From positions 134,012,990-134,076,989 of the forward strand of contig NC_050101.1 of NCBI RefSeq assembly GCF_902167145.1: 64,000 nucleotides of DNA. The letters are read 5' to 3'. A program made the translations under genes and the position numbers. The DNA comes from Zea mays. Lineage: Eukaryota; Streptophyta; Magnoliopsida; Poales; Poaceae. This document shows, piece by piece, positions 1 to 12,900 of the stretch (position 1 is the first letter of the stretch; the number at the start of each line of letters is the position of its first letter). The notes under the pieces were generated by a model. The model had not been told where the DNA came from. It ran no database searches and saw nothing but the letters and a program-made list of their open reading frames with translations.

Positions 1-1709
1 TTGCAGTAGGCTTCCATCTTCGGGTCACGGCAGTGGGAGTTCTTCATGACTTGGTCGATGACAAGCTGCGAGTCACCGTGAGCGTCGAGGCGTCGGACCC
101 CTAGCTCGATGGCGATGCGCAACCCGTTGACCAGAGCCTCGTACTCAGCCACGTTGTTGGACGCCGGGAAATTGAGGCACAACACATAGCGGAGGTGCTT
201 CCCGAGGGGCGAGATGAAGAGCAGGCCCGCGCCTGCCCCTGTTTTCATCAGCGACCCGTCGAAAAACATGGTCCAGAGTTCTGGTTGGATCGGAGCCGTT
301 GGGAGCTGGGTGTCGACCCATTCAGCCACAAAGTCCGCCAAGACTTGGGACTTGATGGCCTTCTGTGGGGCGAACGAGATTGTCTCGCCCATGATTTCCA
401 CCGCCCACTTTGCAATCCTACCCGAGGCCTCTCGGCACTGGATGATCTCCCCCAGGGGGAAGGATGACACCACAGTCACCGGATGAGACTCGAAGTAGTG
501 TCGCAACTTCCGCTGCGTCAGAATCACTGCGTACAGCAGCTTCTGAATTTGTGGATAGCGGATCTTGGTCTCGGACAGTACCTCTCTGACGAAGTAGACC
601 GGCCTCTGGATGGGCAATGCATGCCCTTCTTCTCGTCTCTCAACCACGATCGCGGCCTGGACCACCTGAGTGGTAGCGGCGACGTAGATCAAGAGGGCTT
701 CTCCGGCAGCGGGGGGCACCAGGATGGGTGCGTTCGTAAGGAGCGCCTTCAGGTTCTCGAGGGCTTCCTCGGCCTCGGGGTTCCAAGTGAAGCACTCGGC
801 CTTCCTTAAGAGGCGGTACAGAGGTAGGCCTCTTTCGCTGAGGCGCGAGATGAAGCGGCTCAGAGCCGCAAGGCATCCCATGACCCTCTGTACGCCTTTC
901 AAGTCCTTGATGGGCTCCATGTTGGTGATGGCCGCGATTTTCTCCGGGTTGGCCTCGATGCCCCGCTCGAAAACGATGAACCCCAAGAGCATGCCTCGGG
1001 GGACTCCGAAGACGCACTTCTCGGGATTGAGTTTCACGCCTTTAGCCTCGAGACACTGGAATGTCGTTTCAAGGTCGGAGAGGAGGTCGGAGGCTTTCCT
1101 CGTCTTGACTACGATGTCATCGACGTAAGCCTCGACCGTTTGACCAATGTGTTCACCAAACACGTGGTTCATGCACCTTTGGTATGTTGCACCCACATTC
1201 CTCAAACCAAATGGCATAGTAACGTAGCAGTACATGCCAAAGGGTGTGATGAAAGAAGTCGCGAGCTGGTCGGACTCCTTCATCCTGATTTGGTGATACC
1301 CTGAGTAGGCATCGAGGAAAGACAGGGTTTCGCACCTAGTAGTGGAATACACGATTTGATCGATGCGAGGCAGAGGGTAGGGAACCTTCGGACATGCTTT
1401 GTTTAGACCAATGTAGTCTACACACATCCGCCATTTCCCTCCTTTCTTTCTCATAAGCACAGGGTTGGCAAGCCATTCGGGATGGAATACCTCTTTGATG
1501 AACCCTGCGGCCATCAGCTTGTGGAGCTCCTCGCCTATGGCTCTACGCTTTTCTTCGTCGAATCGGCGCAGTGGCTGCTTCACGGGTCGGGCTCCATCTC
1601 GGATATCCAGCGAGTGCTCGGCGACATCCCTCGGTATGCCTGGCATGTCCGAGGGACTCCACGCAAAGACTTCGGCGTTCGCGCGGAGAAAGTCGACGAG
1701 CACTGCTTC
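1..1709 (-). pseudogene. E1 pol, reverse transcriptase and RNase H part (runs off the left edge)
   Basis: Reading leftwards from the stop at 1710-1712, the minus strand encodes reverse transcriptase and then RNase H. RT makes DNA from the element RNA and RNase H removes the template. Visible motifs are [21 protein letters not shown] and the catalytic YVDDIV (plus about 1115-1135), followed by a tail leading to FFDGS near 265-285. The frame appears open to the window edge in the parts I translated by eye; integrase must lie outside. There is no own start codon: the segment is separated from gag-protease only by the in-frame TAG at 1710-1712. The E4 equivalent has an expanded G run that breaks the frame, whereas E1 has the short run (about 709-715). 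It is called a pseudogene because expression would need readthrough. Confidence 0.75.
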
Positions 1710-3893
1710 CTATTTGGGGTCGAGCTCGGAGCCGATCCGTATCCGCTTGGAGGCGTCGTTGCTGGGGTCGAGAGGGACGGACTTAACCGTCTCTGCTGGC
1801 TCGAAGTTGCCGGCATGGTGCTTCACGTCTGGCGCCTCCTTGGAGAGGCTCTCCAGGTCGGCGATGAGGGCCTCGGATTCGGCGAGGGCCTCAGCGTACT
1901 CCACGTCGCATTCGTACGCGTGTCGGTACGTGGGGCCGGCGGTGATGACCCCGTTGGGGCCCGAAATCTTGAGCTTGAGGTAGGTGTAGTTGGGGACAGC
2001 CATGAACTTGGTGTAGCATGGCCTCCCCAGTACTGCGTGGTAGGTTCCTCGGAACCCGACCACCTCGAATGTGAGGGTTTCCTTTCGAAAGTTGGAGGGA
2101 GTCCCGAAGCAGACGGGCAGATCAAGTTGTCCGAGGGGTTGGACGCGTTTCCCGGGGATGATCCCGTGAAAAGGCGCCGCGCCTGCCCGGATCGAGGACA
2201 GATCGATCCGCAAGAGCCCGAGGGTCTCGGTGTAGATGATGTTGAGGCTGCTGCCTCCGTCCTTGAGGAGCTTGGTGAGCCTGACGTTGCCGATGACGGG
2301 GTCGACAACGAGCGGATATTTCCCAGGGCTCGGCACGCGGTCGGGGTGGTCACCCTGGTCAAAGGTGATGGGCTTATCGGACCAGTCTAGGTAGACTGGC
2401 GCCGCCACCTTTACCGAGCAGACCTCCCGACGCTCTTGCTTGCGGTGCCGAGCCGAGGTGTTCGCCACTGGCCCACCGTAGATCATGAAGCAGTCGTGGA
2501 CCTCGGGGAACTCCTCTGCCTTGTGATCCTCCTTGTCGTTGTTGTGGGCCTTGCCACCTTCCGCAGGTGGCCCGGCCTTGTGAAAGTGGCGCCGAAGCAT
2601 GACGCACTCCTCAAGGGTGTGCTTGATGGGCCCCTGATGATAGGGGCATGGCTCCTTGAGCATCTTGTCGAAGAGATTGGCACCTCCGGGAGGTTTCCGA
2701 GGGTTCTTGTACTCAGCGGCGGCGACAAGGTCTGCGTCGGCGGCGTCGCGTTTCGCTTGCGACTTCTTCTTGCCCTTCTTCCTGGTGCCGCGCTGAGTGG
2801 ACGCCTCGGGGACGTCTTCCGGCTGGCGGCCCTGGGGCTGCTTGTCCTTCCGGAAGATGGCCTCAACCGCCTCCTGGCCAGAGGCGAACTTGGTGGCGAT
2901 GTCCATCAGCTCGCTCGCCCTGGTGGGGGTCTTGCGACCCAGCTTGCTCACCAGGTCGCGGCAGGTGGTGCCGGCGAGGAACGCGCCGATGACATCCGAG
3001 TCGGTGACGTTGGGCAGCTCTGTGCGCTGCTTCAAGAATTGCCGGATGTAGTCCCGGAGAGACTCTCCCGGCTGCTGGCGACAGCTTCGGAGATCCCAGG
3101 AGTTCCTAGGGCGCATGTACGTGCCCTGGAAGTTGCCGGCGACGGCTTGGACCAGGTCGTCCCAGTTGGAGATCTGCCCTGGAGGCAGATGCTCCAGCCA
3201 GGCTTGAGCGGTGTCGGAGAGGAACAGGGGGAGGTTACGGATGATGAGGTTGTCATCGTCCGTTCCACCCAGCTGGCAGGCCAGTCGGTAGTCCGCGAGC
3301 CACAGTTCCGGCCTCGTCTCCCCCGAGTACTTTGTGATGGTAGTCGGAGTTCGGAACCGGGGCGGGAACGACGCCCGTCGTATGGCCCGGCTGAAAGCCT
3401 GCGGACCGGGTGGCTCGGGCGAGGGACTCCGATCCTCCTCGCTGTCGTAGCGTCCCCCACGCCTGGGGTGGTAGCCTCGGCGCACCCTCTCGTCGAGGTG
3501 GGCTCGACGGTTCGGTGGTGGTGCTCGTTGTCGAGGCGACCCAGGGCCACAGGCGCCGTGTTGCGCGTGCGCCCGGTGTGGACCGAGGCTTCCCGCATGA
3601 ATCGGGAAGTCGCGGCGTGATGCTCTGAGGGGTACCCCTGCCTTCGGGAGGCAGAGCTTTCGGTCCGTCGGACCGCGGCATCCTCCAGGAGATTCTTGAG
3701 CTCTCCCTGGATACGCCGCCCTTCGGTGGTCGATGGTTCCGGCATCGCACGGAGTAGTATTACTGCTGCAGCCAGGTTCTGGCCGACCCCACTGGAAGCC
3801 GGTGGCGGCCTTGCCCTGACGTCGTCGGCGATGCGGTGCTGGATGCCCTGGGGTAGATGACGCGCTTCTCCGGCCAGAGCTTGGTCTGCCCAT
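1710..3893 (-). pseudogene. E1 gag and aspartic protease
   Basis: This 727-codon frame carries the retrotransposon gag domain at about residues 177-350 (around LADYRLACQLGG and GNFQGTYMRPRNSWDL). A zinc-knuckle-like CPYH...HTLEEC lies at 416-430, and an aspartic protease has its active-site motif DGGSSLN at about 545-551. Gag forms the virus-like particle and protease cuts the polyprotein. Roughly the first 130-145 residues are not gag-like: the true N-terminal gag lies in another frame (3510-4123), so a frameshift sits near 3510-3520. The frame ends in TAG at 1710-1712, directly before sequence that continues into RT in the same frame. E4 has the same stop. Confidence 0.85.
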
Positions 3894-4123
3894 TCCTGCC
3901 CGATGTTCCGCCGGAACTGCTCAAGTGTTCCTGCTCCCTCGTCGAGCCTGGCCTGCATCTCGCGGATTTGCTCGAGCTGTGCGTCCTGACCCTCCGCAGG
4001 GACTGGGACCACAGCTAGCTCCCGAAGGATGTCAACGCGAGGCGTAGGCCTAGGAGGATCGCCGTTTTCCGGCATACCAAGATGGTTGCCTTCACCGGGA
4101 CCCCTAGATCGACGTGGAAACAT
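3510..4123 (-). pseudogene. E1 gag N-terminal part, in a different frame
   Basis: The minus-strand frame from 4123 downward matches the N-terminal half of E4 gag. It has the same stretches around LEQIREMQARLDEGAGTLEQ and IQHRIADDVRAR, which look like a charged helical region before the gag core. It leaves the gag frame near 3510-3520, where E1 and E4 differ by single-base indels. Upstream of 4213 the segment is cut by the E2 junction, so the native start codon (E4: 29043) is missing. It is non-functional as it stands. Confidence 0.75.
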
Positions 4124-4223
4124 TCACGACTCGGGCCACAGTCCTCGTCGCCGGAGCTGCGGCTACCATCGGAACAATCAGAGAGGCAGTATTCGCATGC
4201 GGTCATGAAGTCCCCATAGCCAT

Positions 4224-7200
4224 GTGATTCGAGACTGCCCAAACAAGCGCACTTTGCTCATTCGTGACGATGGTGAGTACTCTTCCGCTAGTGATTCTGA
4301 AGAAATTGAACATGCACTACTTGCCACTAACCATGCAGCTCAGGCGGAGGTACATGTCAACCCGGGCGACGCTGATAGGTATGAAAGTCTTGTTGTGCAG
4401 CGTGTTCTTAGTACACAGGTTGCTTTGCCTGAGAAGAATCAGCGACACACTCTGTTCCATACAAAGGGTGTTGTGCAGGAGCGGTCAATTCGCATCATTA
4501 TCGACAGCGGCAGTTGCAACAATTTGGCGAGTACCATGCTGGTCGAAAAGTTGTCGTTACCCACTCGTAAGCATCCAAACCCATATCACATTCAATGGCT
4601 TAATGATGGTGGTAAAATAAAAATCACGCGTTCTGTGCGTGTTCCTTTCTCCATGGGTGCTTATTCTGATTTTGTTGATTGTGATGTTATTCCCATGGAA
4701 GCATGCTCTTTGTTACTTGGTCGACCTTGGCAATATGATACTGATAGCTTGCATCATGGTCGTTCGAATCATTATTCTTTCATTTTTAAGGGTCAGAAAA
4801 TAATTATACATCCAATGACACCTGAACAAATTGTTAAAGATGATCTTGCCCGAGCTGCTATAACTGCTAAACAACTTGATCCATCGCCCTCTGTTCCTTC
4901 TGAAATCAAGTTGAAGGCTCCTGTTTTACTTGCTACACGTGCTGATTTTGATGATCTACACGGTGCTCATTTGCCATGCTATGCACTTGTATGCTCTAGT
5001 GTCCTCATTTCACTTGATGATGCACCATCTTTGGCTATTCCCCCTATGGTTGCTAACCTTTTGTAGGAGTACGCTGATGTCTTTCCCAAAGACTTACCAC
5101 CGGGTCTCCCACCGCTTCGTGGCATTGAGCACTAGATCGACCTCATTCCCGGCACACAGCTTCCGAACCGCGCACCATACCGTACAAATCCAGATGAGAC
5201 GAAGGAGATTCAGCGCCAGGTACAGGCGTTGCTTGACAAAGGATACATTCGTGAGTCTCTTAGCCCTTGCTCTGTTCCTGTGTTACTTGTTCCCAAGAAA
5301 GATGGGTCATGGCGTATGTGTGTAGACTGTCGTGCTATTAATAACATCACTATTCATTATAGCTATCCTATACCACGCCTTGATGATATGCTAGATGAGC
5401 TTAGTGGTGCCATTATTTTCACTAAGATTGATTTGCGTAGTGGTTACCACCAGATTAGAATGAAACTGGGTGATGAATGGAAAACGACTTTTAAAACGAA
5501 ATTTGGTTTATATGAATGGTTGGTTATGCCGTTTGGATTGACTAATGCTCCCAGCACTTTTATGCGAGTGATGAATGAAGTTCTGAGGCCCTTCATAGGA
5601 TTGTTTGTGGTTGTTTATTTCGATGATATCCTTATTTACAGCAAATCTAAGAAAGAGCATTTGGAACATTTAAGTGCTGTTTTTGATGCATTGTGTGCTG
5701 CCCAGTTATTTGCTAACATGGAAAAATGCATCTTTTGCACACGACGTGTCTCGTTTCTTGGTTATGTTGTTACTCCACAGGGCATTGAGGTGGATAGCAG
5801 CAAGATTGCTGCCATTCAGGAGTGGCCTACACCGACGACGGTCACACAAATTCGGAGCTTTCTTGGACTTGCCGGTTTCTACCGCAGATTTGTTCGTGAT
5901 TTTAGCTCCATTGCAGTGCCTCTACATGAGCTTACAAAGAAAGATGTGTCTTTTGCTTGGAGTGATTCGCAGGAGGAAGCGTTCAGCACTTTGAAAGATA
6001 AGTTAACCCAAGCTCCCCTATTGCAATTGCCTGATTTTAATAAAGTGTTTGAGCTTGAATGCGATGCTAGCGGTATTGGGCTAGGTGCTGTTTTGTTACA
6101 AGAAGGAAAACCTGTTGCTTATTTTAGTGAAAAATTAAGCGGTGCTAGTCTGAAATATTCTACTTATGATAAGGAGCTTTACGCGTTAGTGCGCACTTTG
6201 CATACATGGCAGCACTATCTTTGGCATCGTGAGTTCATAATTCATTCTGATCATGAGGCTTTAAAACATATTCGTACCCAAACAAATCTGAACCGTCGTC
6301 ATGCTAAATGGGTAGAATTCATTGAGTCTTTTCCTTACATTATTAAACACAAGAACGGGAAGGACAATGTTATTGCTGATGCTTTGTCTCGTCGCTATAC
6401 CATGTTGTCACAGTTAGATTTTAAAATCTTTGGTTTGCACACTGTGAAAGATCAATATGTTGACAATGCTGATTTTAAAGATGCTTTCGGCCATTGTATT
6501 AATGGGAAACCATGGGGCAAATTTCACATACAGGATGGGTTCCTGTTTCGCGCTAACAAGCTGTGTGTTCCAGCTAGCTCAGTTCGTCTTTTGTTGTTAC
6601 AGGAAGCACATGGAGGCGGTCTCATGGGGCACTTTGGCGTCTACAAGACACATGAGGTGTTGGCTGCCCACTTCTTTTGGCCTCGGATGCGCGTTGATGT
6701 TGAGCGCCTTGTTGCACGCTGCACTACTTGTCAGAAAGCTAAGTCACGGTTGAACAACCATGGTTTGTATATGCCTTTGCCTGTTCCTACTTCCCCTTGG
6801 ATTGATATTTCGATGGATTTTGTTTTGGGATTGCCTAGAACTAAGAAGGGGAGGGATAGCATTTTTGTGGTTGTTGATCGATTCTCCAAAATGGCTCATT
6901 TCATACCTTGTCATAAGATTGATGATGCTAGCAATGTTGCTGAATTGTTTTTTAGAGAGATTATTCGTTTGCACGGTATTCCCAATACAATAGTCTCAGA
7001 TCGTGATGCTAAGTTTCTGAGTCATTTTTGGAGATCTCTGTGGAATAAATTGGGAACTAAATTGCTGTTTAGCACCACTTGTCACCCTCAGACTGATGGT
7101 CAAACTGAGGTAGTTAATCGAACTTTGTCTACCATGCTTAGGGCTGTTTTAGACAAAAATTTGAAACGTTGGGAGGATTGCTTACCTCATGTTGAGTTTG

Positions 7201-7862
7201 CTTATAATCATGCAACACATTCTTCTACAAAGATGTGCCCTTTTCAAATTGTTTATGGTTACATTCCTAGGGCGCCTATTGCTTTGTTTTCGCTTGATGC
7301 TGCGGACGCCCCACACATAGATGCTCTTGCACATGTTGAACAAATGATTAATCTCCATGAACAAACTCAACAAAACATTGCTGCTGCTAATGCTAAATAT
7401 CAGATTACTGGTAGTAAAGGTCGGAAACTAGTTACTTTTGAACCTGGTGATATGGTTTGGTTGCATTTGAGAAAGGATCGTTTTCCTACTTTGCGCCGTT
7501 CTAAATTGATGCCTCGTGCTGCTGGTCCTTTTAAGGTACTAACCAAGATTAATGATAATGCTTATATCCTTGACCTGCCTGCGAAGTTTGGTGTTTCCAC
7601 TAGTTTTAATGTTGCAGATTTGAAACCGTATGCGGGAGAAGATGAGGAGTTGCCGTCGAGGACGACTTCAGTTCAAGAAGGGGAGGATGATGAGGACATC
7701 AACACCAACACGAGCACATCTACACCAGCAGCACCTTCTCCAGCCCAGGCACCATCTTCCCCAGTCCAGGCGCCACCCCTTCCACCTGGGCCAGTGACTC
7801 GGGCCCGTGCAAGAGAATTGAACTACATCATGTTGTTAAAGAACGAAGGCCCGGAAGAATAG
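4224..7862 (+). pseudogene. E2 copy 1 gag-pol, 5'-truncated with two stops
   Basis: The frame begins inside the gag zinc knuckle (IRDCPNK) and runs through protease ([13 protein letters not shown]), RT ([34 protein letters not shown]), RNase H ([15 protein letters not shown]) and integrase (H-H-C-C finger near 6600-6740, core D/D/E with SDRDAKF and [10 protein letters not shown]). It ends at TAG 7860-7862, inside the LTR. Two in-frame TAG codons at 5064-5066 and 5133-5135 interrupt it between protease and RT. At both places copy 2 has CAG, so each is a single C-to-T change. The 5' LTR, leader and most of gag are missing, so it cannot be an autonomous source. Confidence 0.92.
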
Positions 7863-8284
7863 ACCACCAGCCCAATTGCGGCCCATAATGGACGACCTAG
7901 GGTTGGCCGCCCCTAGGGGTTGCGCCCCCTCTCTATTTATCCAGGAGTTGTGCCTCCTTTATTTTCCGAGTTTTGTTTTAGATCTAGCTTTAGCTACCCC
8001 AGAACACGCACAAATATGTGCTGTCCTCTGTGATTCAGAACTCCACCTCGAGTGATATTAAGATTGCTCGCATCTTTTTCTTGTTCGTTCTTCGATTGCG
8101 CACAGGAAACGATCTTCGTGATCAGGCCGATCTCGTAGCAGCAAGGTCGGTAACCATTGGGAGTTGGTTCAGCGATTGCATTGGCGCTTCGGGTTCGCTC
8201 GTCGTAGTCGGATCGTGAGGGTCTACTTCCACCAAATCGGAATTATCTCCACTCACCGAAAGATCGGGCACTCCAGCTCTATCA
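7688..8284 (+). repeat. E2 shared middle LTR (597 bp)
   Basis: Begins TGATGAGGAC directly after the polypurine run AAGGGGAGGA and ends CTCTATCA directly before a tRNA-Met type primer-binding site. It serves as 3' LTR for copy 1 and 5' LTR for copy 2. It has the same length as 13961-14557; by eye I count about 11 substitutions between the two (about 1.8%). The first 175 bp are coding (the integrase tail). Confidence 0.93.
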
Positions 8285-8286
8285 AG

Positions 8287-8304
8287 TGGTATCAGATTTC
8301 CAGG
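8287..8304 (+). promoter_or_regulatory. E2 primer-binding site (initiator tRNA-Met type)
   Basis: TGGTATCAGA follows the LTR end after AG. It matches the complement of the 3' end of plant initiator tRNA-Met, the usual primer for plant LTR retrotransposons. It marks the start of minus-strand DNA synthesis and fixes the element orientation as plus. Confidence 0.85.
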
Positions 8305-8528
8305 TTGATCGGTGAGTTTATCGAGTGTTTTTTCCTACAGTCCACAAAACCATATAAAAATTCAGGTTAGACCTTATCCCAGCACCCTTTTGAGCCTCGC
8401 ACTTTCTTTCAATAATCTGCATTGTTGAATTTGTGTGCTTTCGCGTTATTTGTTGCTGGTTGCATTGTGTTCTTCCACCATTCAAACCGTAGCGCCGCCA
8501 CTATCTCCCGTTTGATCACGCCACAAAT

Positions 8529-8725
8529 CGAGTCAACATCGTTTCCTTGTTTTTCTCCTTCGGTTACGTAAAAAAAACAGAAAAAACAAACCGAGTCAAC
8601 GACCGTTTCCTTGTTTTTCTCCTTCGGTTACGAAAAAAAACAGAAAAAAACAAACCGAGTCAACAACCGCCTCCTTGTTTTTCTCCTTCGGTTACGCCAA
8701 AAAAAATAGAAAAAAAAGAAAACGA
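8529..8725 (+). repeat. E2 leader: three imperfect tandem repeats of about 64 bp
   Basis: Each unit runs from CGAGTCAAC through CTTGTTTTTCTCCTTCGG and GTTACG to an A-rich tract. Units start near 8529, 8592 and 8656. They lie in the untranslated leader between primer-binding site and gag, with no coding potential. Unit differences are mostly in A-run length. Confidence 0.8.
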
Positions 8726-9495
8726 AGGAGAAAGGATACGGTTGTCTCATCTCGGTCGTTTTAAAACATAACTTGAGGTACCTTCCTTAAACTGGGCATA
8801 ACTTTTCGCTCGGGTGTCCAAAAAATCTGAAATTTTTACAGGAGCTTGTTGACACCATTCTGAGGCCGGCCAAACTGACCTATGGTCTGTTTGGGTTTCG
8901 ACAAAATTGTCAAAAAAATCAGGAAAATAAAGAAAAAAATTCGTCAAAGTTCTCGCACGCTTTTTAGAGAACTTCCTGATTTTCTGTAGACCACATCTGA
9001 TCTCTGTTTTAGGTGAAACTTCGTGTAGCTCCTATTTTGTTGCTTCTTGTGCTGAGAAAATATCAAAAAAATCATACAAAAAAGAAAAACAAAATCACTT
9101 GTGATTCCTACTAGTGGCCTCGCTAGTACAATATTTACGGTACTGCCATTCTGTTAGTTCCATCCGTCCTTTGCACTTGTGGCCAGCAATATAGTTTCGT
9201 GTTTTGCACTATAATTCAACTTTGCATTATTGTTTGATCGTGCTAATCCTTGACTTGAGTGCAGCCTACCCAAAACTCCACATATTTCTACGACGAGAAG
9301 GTTTCTGTTTCTCCAGGCAATCGCTCATCCAATCTTTCACCGGTTCCACCTGTTGGTTGCAGTTCACCACTGTGGCTTGGTAAGAACGGATAAGAACTTG
9401 ATAACAGCACTAGTGTGAGCGCCTTGTGAGCAGTACACCCCTGTTTTTGTCGTTGGTTTTTTTCTCCTTTTGGTGTTTTGGTGTTTGCGCTAACT

Positions 9496-9963
9496 ATGGT
9501 AGGAGCACACGACACGGTGGATGCCCAGTTGCTGGAAGTAAGGGAACAAGTTGATGGACTTGCTACTGACATTAGGACGATGCATGAATGACTTGATTCA
9601 ACGGTCACTTCGACGACCGAGCGTTTCAACTAGCTTGACCTTGCTCAAACGGCGACTCGCACCACACTCGACACCATCCTGGCACGCCTTGATGCGTTGA
9701 CCACAAAGATGGAGCAGGACTACGACGGTGACACTGAGCAGGACGATGGAGATCGACGTGGTCGTGCACGCCGTGTGGTTCGTCATCCCCCTAATGACTT
9801 ATTTTCTAAGATTAAATTTAAAATTCCACCTTTTAATGGCAAATATGATCCTGCTGCATATCTTGATTGGGAGTTAGAGGTTGAACAAAAATTTTCATGC
9901 CATGATATTGCTGCACATTCTCAGGTTAAGCTGCTATTAGTGAATTTACTGATTTTGCTTTAA
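9496..9963 (+). pseudogene. E2 copy 2 gag, N-terminal part
   Basis: The likely start is ATG 9496 (MVGAHDTV...). The frame has a TGA at 9588-9590 and a TAG near 9631, then an open stretch from 9697 with a basic region and IKFKIPPFNGKYDPAAYLDW, the start of the gag core. It leaves frame near 9935-9963, just before [11 protein letters not shown] in the next frame. Copy 2 therefore lacks a working gag start although its pol is open. Mature gag would build the particle that packages element RNA. Confidence 0.8.
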
Positions 9964-9983
9964 TTTGGTGGCGTGAGTATAAA

Positions 9984-12900
9984 ATGAAGCATCCCACTGC
10001 CATTCCAACCACTTGGGATCAGTTGAAAGCTGCGATGCGACATCGATTTGTGCCTTCGTATTATGCTCGTGATTTGCTTAATAAAATGCAGCGTTTTCAG
10101 CAAGGTTCTCAATCTGTTGAGGACTATTTCCAGGAATTACAAAAAGGTATGATTCGTTGTGGGATATTGGAGGACAACGATGCTGCTATGGCACGTTTTC
10201 GTGGTGGTTTAAACCGCGAAATCCAGGATATACTTGATTATAAGGAATATTATGATATGACTACTTTATTTGAATATGCTTGCAAAGCTGAACGTGAAGT
10301 GCAGGGACGCCGCTCGAAGACATATTCTAACCCTTTTGCAGGACGAAGCTCGACATCCACCTCAGCACCAGTTCCCCCTGCGCCATCCACGTCCACCACT
10401 ACTCCACGCGAGAAGACGACCAAACGAGCCAGCACTGCCCCACCCACAGGTCGTACACGGGATATTCAGTGTCATCGCTGTAGAGGATTTGGCCATGTGA
10501 TTCGAGACTGCCCAAACAAGCGCACTTTGCTCATTCGTGACGATGGTGAGTACTCTTCCGCTAGTGATTCTGAAGAAATTGAACATGCACTACTTGCCAC
10601 TAACCATGCAGCTCAGGCGGAGGTACATGTCAACCCGGGCGACGCTGATAGGTATGAAAGTCTTGTTGTGCAGCGTGTTCTTAGTACACAGGTTGCTTTG
10701 CCCGAGAAGAATCAGCGACACACTCTGTTCCATACAAAGGGTGTTGTGCAGGAGCGGTCAATTCGCATCATTATCGACAGCGGCAGTTGCAACAATTTGG
10801 CGAGTACCATGTTGGTCGAAAAGTTGTCGTTACCCACTCGTAAGCATCCAAACCCATATCACATTCAATGGCTTCATGATGGTGGTAAAATAAAAATCAC
10901 GCGTTCCGTGCGTGTTCCTTTCTCCATGGGTGCTTATTCTGATTTTGTTGGTTGTGATGTTATTCCCATGGAAGCATGCTCTTTGTTACTTGGTCGACCT
11001 TGGCAATATGATACTGATAGCTTGCATCATGGTCGTTCGAATCATTATCCTTTCATTTTTAAGGGTCAGAAAATAATTATACATCCAATGACACCTGAAC
11101 AAATTGTTAAAGATGATCTTGCCCGAGCTGCTATAACTGCTAAACAACTTGATTCATCGCCCTCTGTTCCTTCTGAAATCAAGTTGAAGGCTCCTGTTTT
11201 ACTTGCTACACGTGCTGATTTTGATGATCTACACGGTGCTCATTTGCCATGCTATGCACTTGTATGCTCTAGTGTCCTCATTTCACTTGATGATGCACCA
11301 TCTTTGGCTATTCCCCCTATGGTTGCTAACCTTTTGCAGGAGTACGTTGATGTCTTTCCCAAAGACTTACCACCGGGTCTCCCACCGCTTCGTGGCATTG
11401 AGCACCAGATCGACCTCATTCTCGGCGCACAGCTTCCGAACCGCGCACCATACCGTACAAATCCAGATGAGACGAAGGAGATTCAGCGCCAGGTACAGGC
11501 GTTGCTTGACAAAGGATACATTCGTGAGTCTCTTAGCCCTTGCTCTGTTTCTGTGTTACTTGTTCCCAAGAAAGATGGGTCATGGCGTATGTGTGTAGAC
11601 TGTCGTGCTATTAATAACATCACTATTCGTTATCGCTATCCTATACCACGCCTTGATGATATGCTAGATGAGCTTAGTGGTGCCATTATTTTCACTAAGA
11701 TTGATTTGCGTAGTGGTTACCACCAGATTAGAATGAAACTGGGTGATGAATGGAAAACGGCTTTTAAAACGGAATTTGGTTTATGTGAATGGTTGGTTAT
11801 GTCGTTTGGATTGACTAATGCTCCCAGCACTTTTATGCGAGTGATGAATGAAGTTCTGAGGCCCTTCATAGGATTGTTTGTGGTTGTTTATTTCGATGAT
11901 ATCCTTATTTACAGCAAATCGAAGAAAGAGCATTTGGAACATTTAAGTGTTGTTTTTGATGCATTGCGTGCTGCCCAGTTATTTGCTAACATGGAAAAAT
12001 GCACCTTTTGCACACGATGTGTCTTGTTTCTTGGTTATGTTGTTACTCCACAGGGCATTGAGGTGGATAGCAGCAAGATTGCTGCCATTCGGGAGTGGCC
12101 TACACCGACGACGGTCACACAAATTCGGAGCTTTCTTGGACTTGCCGGTTTCTACCGCAGATTTGTTCGTGATTTTAGCTCCATTGCAGCGCCTCTACAT
12201 GAGCTTACAAAGAAAGATGTGCCGTTTGCTTGGAGTGATTCGCAGGAGGAAGCGTTCAACACTTTGAAAGATAAGTTAACCCAAGCTCCCCTATTGCAAT
12301 TGCCTAATTTTAATAAAGTGTTTGAGCTTGAATGCGATGCTAGCGGTATTGGGCTAGGTGCTGTTTTGTTACAAGAAGGAAAACCAGTTGCTTATTTTAG
12401 TGAAAAATTAAGCGGTGCTAGTCTGAAATATTCTACTTATGATAAGGAGCTTTACGCGTTAGTGCGCACTTTGCATACATGGCAGCACTATCTTTGGCAT
12501 CGTGAGTTCATAATTCATTCTGATCATGAGGCTTTAAAACATATTCATACCCAAACAAATCTGAACCGTCGTCATGCTAAATGGGTAGAATTCATTGAGT
12601 CTTTTCCTTACATTATTAAACACAAGAACGGGAAGGACAATGTTATTGCTGATGCTTTGTCTCGTCGCTATACCATGCTGTCACAGTTAGATTTTAAAAT
12701 CTTTGGTTTGCACACTGTGAAAGATCAATATGTTGACGATGCTGATTTTAAAGATGCTTTCGGCCATTGTATTAATGGGAAACCATGGGGCAAATTTCAC
12801 ATACAGGATGGGTTCCTGTTTCGCGCTAACAAGCTGTGTGTTCCAGCTAGCTCGGTTCGTCTTTTGTTGTTACAAGAAGCACATGGAGGCGGTCTCATGG

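Noticed and set aside
2436..3620. 394-codon plus-strand frame, and its twin at 27049-28374 (441 codons)
   Set aside because: Antisense to gag/protease of the Gypsy elements. The GC-rich third positions keep the opposite strand open, and no domain is visible.
8287..8304. tRNA gene fragment
   Set aside because: The match to tRNA-Met is only the primer-binding site after the LTR; no cloverleaf is present.
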